Below are positions 9,570 to 13,068 of a stretch of DNA of 13,068 nucleotides, one piece after another. Made by a program: the position numbers and the translations under genes. Source of the stretch: Heterostelium multicystogenum. Its lineage: Eukaryota; Evosea; Eumycetozoa; Acytosteliales; Acytosteliaceae. The stretch spans positions 1 through 13,068 of the forward strand of contig RCNN01000482.1 of assembly GCA_003667245.1 (NCBI GenBank). Direction: 5' to 3'. The notes beneath the pieces are model-generated. The model worked only from the letters and a program-made list of their open reading frames with translations. It was not told the DNA's origin and made no database searches. The stretch's first letter is position 1, and each line of letters opens with the position of its first letter.

Positions 9570-9575
9570 ATTATG
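9570..9575 (-). promoter_or_regulatory. Possible -10 element for piuB
   Basis: On the - strand, CATAAT (5/6 to TATAAT) lies 25 bases before the piuB ATG and downstream of the terminator that ends piuA. No convincing -35 is visible at 16-18 bases, and no clear Fur site overlaps it. It would let piuB be transcribed independently of piuA. No strong Shine-Dalgarno is visible before the ATG (nearest bases ACACCTAACCTG). Confidence 0.25.
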
Positions 9576-9611
9576 CCGCGAGTTGTCGAGAAAACATTCT
9601 TTTTTACACGC

Positions 9612-9644
9612 AAAAACCCCACGCATCCGATGCGTGGGGTTTCG
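9612..9644 (-). terminator. Intrinsic terminator after piuA
   Basis: A perfect 10-base stem, CCCCACGCAT (9617-9626) with ATGCGTGGGG (9630-9639), has a 3-base loop. On the - strand it is followed by five T residues (complement of AAAAA 9612-9616). It lies 24 bases after the piuA stop and 72 bases before the piuB start. On the + strand it is followed by TTTT only, so it is mainly oriented to end piuA transcripts. Confidence 0.85.
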
Positions 9645-9663
9645 AGCAGTCATTTGTATCGGT

Positions 9664-11980
9664 TTAGAAATGGAAACTGGTGGTCAGCAGGGCCGTACGA
9701 CCGGCTGCCTGGTTGGCAAAATGCGAGGCATAGGCCTTGTCGTAGTAGGTCTTGTCGGTGAGGTTCTGCACGTTCAACTGCAGGTCGACGTTCTTGGTCA
9801 GCTTGTAGCTGGCCATAGCGTTCGTAGCGGGGTGTAGGACGGCACGTAGACGGTGTTGCCCGCATCGCCCGTAGACCTCGTCGACATAGAACGCGCCGCC
9901 GCCGATGGTGAGCTTGGGTGTCACGTCATACGTCGTCCACAGGCTGAAGGTGTTCTTCGGCGTGTTGGGCATCTGGTTGCCTTTGTTCGAGCCGGCACTG
10001 ACGACACCGTTACGACCGTTCAGGCCCGGGTCCACCAGTTCGCTTTTCAGGTAGCTGTAGCCGGCGAACACTTGCCATTGATCGGTCAGCTTGCCCGCTG
10101 GCGGAAAGCTCCAGGCCGTCGACGCGGGATTCGCCACCGTTTTCATAGGTCAGCGCGTCCACCAGGATTCCGCGTGTTTTTCTTCTCGGTGCGGAACACC
10201 GCGGCGGTCAGGGACAGGCGGTCGTGGAACATGTCCCACTTGGTGCCCAGCTCGTAGTTGACGGTCTCTTCCGGTTTCAGGTCGCTGGTGGCGGCGCCGG
10301 CAGACAGCGGGTTGCCGTCGGCGCCTTCACCTACCAGCCGCCGGCCGGTGAGGCTGAGGTGGCGTAGGAGGCATAGATGCTGCCGTTTTCAACCGGCTTC
10401 CAGACCAGGCCCGCCTGCCAGTTGAAGAACTGGCTGTCGTTTCTTGATCTTGCTGCGGGCCTTGACGGTGGCGGTCGGCACCGCATTGGTGTTGGCCACG
10501 GTGTCGAAGGTGTCGTAGCGCAGGCCGACGTTCAGCAGCCATTTCGGTCCAGCTCGATGGTGTCGAACACATAGGCGGCACGGCTGGTGGCCTTGGTGTT
10601 GGTGCCGTTGTAGTTGCGCGCAATGCTGCGGTCCAGCATCCTCCGGGTTCGGGTTGCCCAGCGAGGTGCACTGGCCGCCTTTGCCGGGCGCCGGGCAACC
10701 GGGGTTGCTGTTCGGGCTGACGGTGTAGCCGCTGTAGCGGGTTTCTTCGCCGGTGAACTCAAGCCCGGTGGAGTAGGTGTTCTTGAATCCCAGCGCCTGG
10801 AAGCTGCCAAACAGATCGGTCTGGTTGGTGGTGGTCTCGGTGGTGGACACGCGGGTGTTCGCGCGGCGCCACACGGTGCCGAACTGGTTGACGTTTGTGC
10901 TGGCTGTCGTCGGGTTGGGTGACGAATATAGTCCTGGCCGGTGTTGCCGTGGCGCAGGGTGTTTTTCAGCGTCATGTTGTCGTTCAGGTCGTGCTCGATG
11001 GAGAACGTGCTGATGTCGGCGCGGGTCTTGCGGAAGTCGCGATCCTTGAGGCCGTTAGAAGGTTGTTGCTGTCGCCGCCGTCGGTTGGCTTGTCATGCAC
11101 GTGGGCGGCTCTTGCGCCGCTGTTGCTGTAGCCATACGGAATGCCCGAATCCGGCAGGTCGTTGCTTTCCATGTGGTAGTAGCTGAAGTTGACTCGGGTC
11201 GGAGTGCCCAGGCCGAAGGTCAAGCGACGGCGCCACGCCCCAGCGGTCGTAGTTGACGGCATCACGCCCGCGACGTTCTGTTCGTGGCTCATCAGGTTCA
11301 GGCGGAAGGCCGCGCTGTCGAGGAACTGACGGTTGACGTCGAGCACATAGCGGCGGGTCTGGTCGAAGCCGTAGGTGAAGCCACCGTTTGGTGAAGTCCC
11401 GCGCCTGTGGCGTCTTGCTCACCAGGTTGAGACTGCCGCCGCCGAGCCGCGGCCGCCGAATGACGAGTTGGGGCCTTTGCTGACTTTCGATTGGATTCCG
11501 ATGGTCGAAGATCTCGCGGCTCTGGCCGCCCGTGTCGCCGCCACCGCGACGCCGTCGAGGTAGGTATCGCCCTGGGCGTCGAAGCCGCGAATGAACGGAC
11601 GGTCGCCCTGCGCGGTTGCCGCCTTCACCGGCGCGAAGGTAATCCCCGGCACGGGTGCGCAAAGGCGTCCTGCAACGATGGCGGCGGTGTCCTTGAGCAC
11701 TTGCTGGCGGCACCGGTGACCGAGCGCGGAGTATCTACCAGCGGCGCGGTGTACTTCTGCGAGGACGCTTTTTCGACCTGGTAGGACGTGCTGTCCTGTT
11801 CCTGGCCGGTGATGCTGGTGGCTCCAGGGAAATGCTGTTGCGCTCGCGCCTTTCTGCTCGGTGTCTTCAGCAGCTTGCGCCATTTGGGCGGCAGAGCTGG
11901 CGCTGATCGGCAACCGCCGATGGCCGAGGCCAGCAAAACGTGGGTGAACTGGCAGTGTGTTTTATCGAAGTGCGCGGCAT
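9664..11980 (-). CDS. piuA: PiuA: TonB-dependent siderophore receptor, frameshifted
   Basis: Outer-membrane receptor that imports ferric siderophore using TonB energy. ATG 11980-11978 is preceded by AAGGA with 7 bases between. The N-terminus [12 protein letters not shown] is followed by a signal-like hydrophobic region (LLASAIGG, then ISASSAAQ) ending near QAAED. The TonB-box region is not certain. The plug domain shows [77 protein letters not shown] and [14 protein letters not shown], the normal siderophore-receptor order. The barrel shows [72 protein letters not shown] and [20 protein letters not shown]. It ends in the barrel-typical aromatic TSFHF, stop 9666-9664. About 20 one-base frame changes interrupt it. 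Its length of about 770 codons is usual. Gene order piuB-piuA-piuC-Sel1 equals PA4513-PA4516, which supports PiuA over other receptors; E. coli Fiu (beside ybiX) is the closest described analogue, so a catecholate ligand is likely. Confidence 0.9.
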
Positions 11981-11987
11981 GAGTGTG

Positions 11988-12002
11988 TCCTTTCCCCAAG
12001 GA
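11988..12002 (-). promoter_or_regulatory. Short hairpin covering the piuA Shine-Dalgarno
   Basis: In the piuA leader, TCCTT (complement of 12002-11998) can pair with AAGGA (complement of 11992-11988), which is itself the Shine-Dalgarno placed 7 bases before the ATG. The loop is GGGGA. The stem is only five base pairs, so the fold is possible but weak; I infer a mild brake on translation at most. The same bases make an AAGGAGGT on the + strand that is not followed by a gene. Confidence 0.3.
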
Positions 12003-12042
12003 GGTGAGGCCGCGGAATATAGGGAGAACAAGACTTCATATC

Positions 12043-12062
12043 AATTGCGATACATTACTATT
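12043..12062. promoter_or_regulatory. Candidate Fur box, piuA side
   Basis: AATTGCGATACATTACTATT matches 13 of 20 positions of TAATGAGAATCATTATCATT, a Fur-box form common in Pseudomonas iron genes. It also holds most of a TGCGA (12046-12050)/TCGCA (12062-12066) inverted pair. It lies about 63-82 bases upstream of the piuA start, a usual distance for a Fur-controlled promoter. I could not find a clear -35/-10 pair for piuA. Confidence 0.4.
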
Positions 12063-12150
12063 CGCACTGAATTTACGTTCTTTACACTTTTTGCTTACGG
12101 TTTTGACGATCTCGTTCGTCCTTTGGGGCGGGAGTAGGGTTGTACACAGT

Positions 12151-12170
12151 CAATAAGAATCACTACCATT
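12151..12170. promoter_or_regulatory. Candidate Fur box, piuC side, with overlapping promoter
   Basis: CAATAAGAATCACTACCATT matches 16 of 20 positions of TAATGAGAATCATTATCATT. It lies 30 bases before the piuC ATG. A weak promoter pair overlaps it: TTGTAC (12140-12145) and TACCAT (12164-12169) with 18 bases between. Fur-Fe(II) bound here would block RNA polymerase, so piuC would be expressed when iron is scarce. Confidence 0.55.
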
Positions 12171-12200
12171 GGCGTCTCACTGTTTTCAGGTAATGCCTCC

Positions 12201-12888
12201 ATGTTGCTGCAATTCCCGGCCTGTTCTCTCGCGAAGGAAGTGCTGCGCATCCGCGAAGCCCTGGCGCACACCGAGTGGGCCGACGGCAAAATCACTGCCG
12301 GGCACCAATCGGCCAAGGCCAAACACAACCTGCAACTGCCGGAAGGCCACCCGCTGGCAAAGGAAATCGGCGCGGCGATCCTCGATCGCTTGTGGAAAAA
12401 TCCGCTGTTCATGTCAGCGGCGTTACCGCACAAGGTCTTCCCGCCATTGGTCAACTGTTACACCGCCGGCGGCAGTTTCGACTTCCATATCGACAACGCC
12501 GTGCGCCAGTCCAAGGGCAGCCACGAGCGGGTGCGCACTGACCTTTCCTCCACCGTATTTTTCAGCGACCCCGACGACTACGACCGGCGGCGAGCTGGAA
12601 ATTCCAGGACACCTTCGGCCTGCAGCGGGTCAAGTTGCCGGCGGGCGACATGGTGCTGTACCCCCGGCTCCAGCCTGCAACAAGGTCAACGCCGTTACCC
12701 GTGGCGCGCGCTACGCCTCGTTTTTCTGGACCCAAAGCCCTGGTGCGCGAGGACAGCCAGCGCACCTTGCTGTTCGAGATGGACGGGGGCGATCCAGGCA
12801 ACTGAGCCGCGACGTTGCCCGACCACCCCGCGCTGATCCAGCTCACCGCACCTATCACAACCTGCTGCGCGCTGCGTTTGAGGTCTGA
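12201..12888 (+). CDS. piuC: PiuC: Fe(II)/2-oxoglutarate-dependent (PKHD-type) hydroxylase, frameshifted at the 3' end
   Basis: Cytoplasmic dioxygenase of the PiuC/YbiX family, whose substrate is unknown but which travels with siderophore receptors (piuA here, fiu in E. coli). Start ATG 12201, with CAGG at 12187-12190. The first about 385 bases read cleanly: [57 protein letters not shown]. The iron-binding HxD is His96-Asp98 in [10 protein letters not shown] (CAT 12486-12488, GAC 12492-12494). After SDPDDYD the frame jumps nine times: extra bases near 12586, 12603, 12664, 12680, 12740, 12785, 12801 and 12818, and a missing G near 12848. Reading across them gives [14 protein letters not shown], the third iron ligand His (in the run CTGCAACAAG, 12675-12684, which should read Leu-His-Lys), the 2-oxoglutarate Arg in [10 protein letters not shown], and the tail [12 protein letters not shown] with TGA 12886-12888. 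The length of about 229 codons fits the family (226 in P. aeruginosa, from memory). Confidence 0.92.
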
Positions 12889-12890
12889 CC

Positions 12891-13068
12891 GTGGGCTTTT
12901 TTATTGCGCCGTGAAGAAGTACTCAACGTTGGCAATTGCAGAGCATGCTCGACGACTCCCCGGTGCGCCCGCCCAGGCGATTTTGATCGCCGCGAAAGAG
13001 GCGTGGTGGATGCCCAGGCGCTGCTCGGGCAAATCCTGCTGGAAGGGCGCGGCATCGAGCGCGATGAA
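12891..13068 (+). CDS. Sel1-repeat protein (PA4516-like), 3' partial, frameshifted
   Basis: Start of the gene that follows piuC in Pseudomonas. I chose GTG 12891, two bases after the piuC stop, because the next residues (MGF, then LLRREEVL once one T of the run 12896-12901 is dropped) form a plausible N-terminus; no ATG fits better. Further single-base losses near 12940, 12970 and 13004 restore QSMLDDSPVR, AQAILIAAKEG and VVDAQALLGQILLEGRGIERD. The last segment is a Sel1-type repeat (AxxxLGxxxxxGxGIxxD), an alpha-alpha hairpin used for protein binding. The function is unknown; the link to iron uptake comes only from its position. The gene runs off the window end. Confidence 0.7.

Noticed and set aside
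11998..12006. AAGGAGGTG on the + strand as a ribosome-binding site for a small gene
   Set aside because: No start codon with a sensible frame follows at 5-10 bases. The sequence is explained as the complement of TCCTT in the piuA leader.

Overview
The window looks like a GC-rich Pseudomonas chromosome, most likely from the P. fluorescens group. The support is the gene set (fruBKA with a multidomain FruB, phoD, and a piuB-piuA-piuC-Sel1 iron locus laid out as in P. aeruginosa), the codon use, and two Pseudomonas-type REP/REPIN palindromes. No IS element, CRISPR array, tRNA or rRNA gene is visible. Every gene shows one-base frame breaks about every 100-250 bases, almost all beside short homopolymers, while conserved motifs continue across them. 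I read this as an error-rich draft assembly and annotate each gene as one intact CDS whose reading frame jumps.

Layout: bases 1-5132 hold the fructose phosphotransferase operon on the + strand: fruB (5' end outside the window), fruK and fruA, tightly packed (TAA directly followed by ATG; then 11 bases). Bases 5133-5318 hold a REPIN and a candidate Pho box. Bases 5319-6854 hold phoD, a Tat-exported alkaline phosphatase/phosphodiesterase. Bases 6855-7004 hold a second REPIN of a different sequence class. Bases 7005-11980 hold, on the - strand, piuA (TonB-dependent siderophore receptor) followed downstream by piuB (membrane PepSY plus flavodoxin plus NADPH-reductase protein), with an intrinsic terminator between them. 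Bases 11981-12200 are a divergent promoter region with two Fur-box-like sites. Bases 12201-13068 hold, on the + strand, piuC (Fe(II)/2-oxoglutarate dioxygenase) and the start of a Sel1-repeat gene, which runs off the end.

How the genes work together: FruB passes phosphate from PEP through its EI and HPr domains to its IIA domain, and FruA imports fructose as fructose-1-phosphate. FruK makes fructose-1,6-bisphosphate. PhoD would release phosphate from organic esters outside the cytoplasm, and the Pho box suggests phosphate-starvation control. PiuA brings ferric (probably catecholate) siderophore across the outer membrane, and PiuB plausibly supplies electrons for iron release. PiuC and the Sel1 protein are conserved partners of unknown exact role.

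I see no novel system. The most useful observations are regulatory sites (Pho box, paired Fur boxes, a possible SD-masking hairpin before piuA), the REPIN pair bracketing phoD, and the uneven pattern of sequencing errors, which decides how the proteins should be read.
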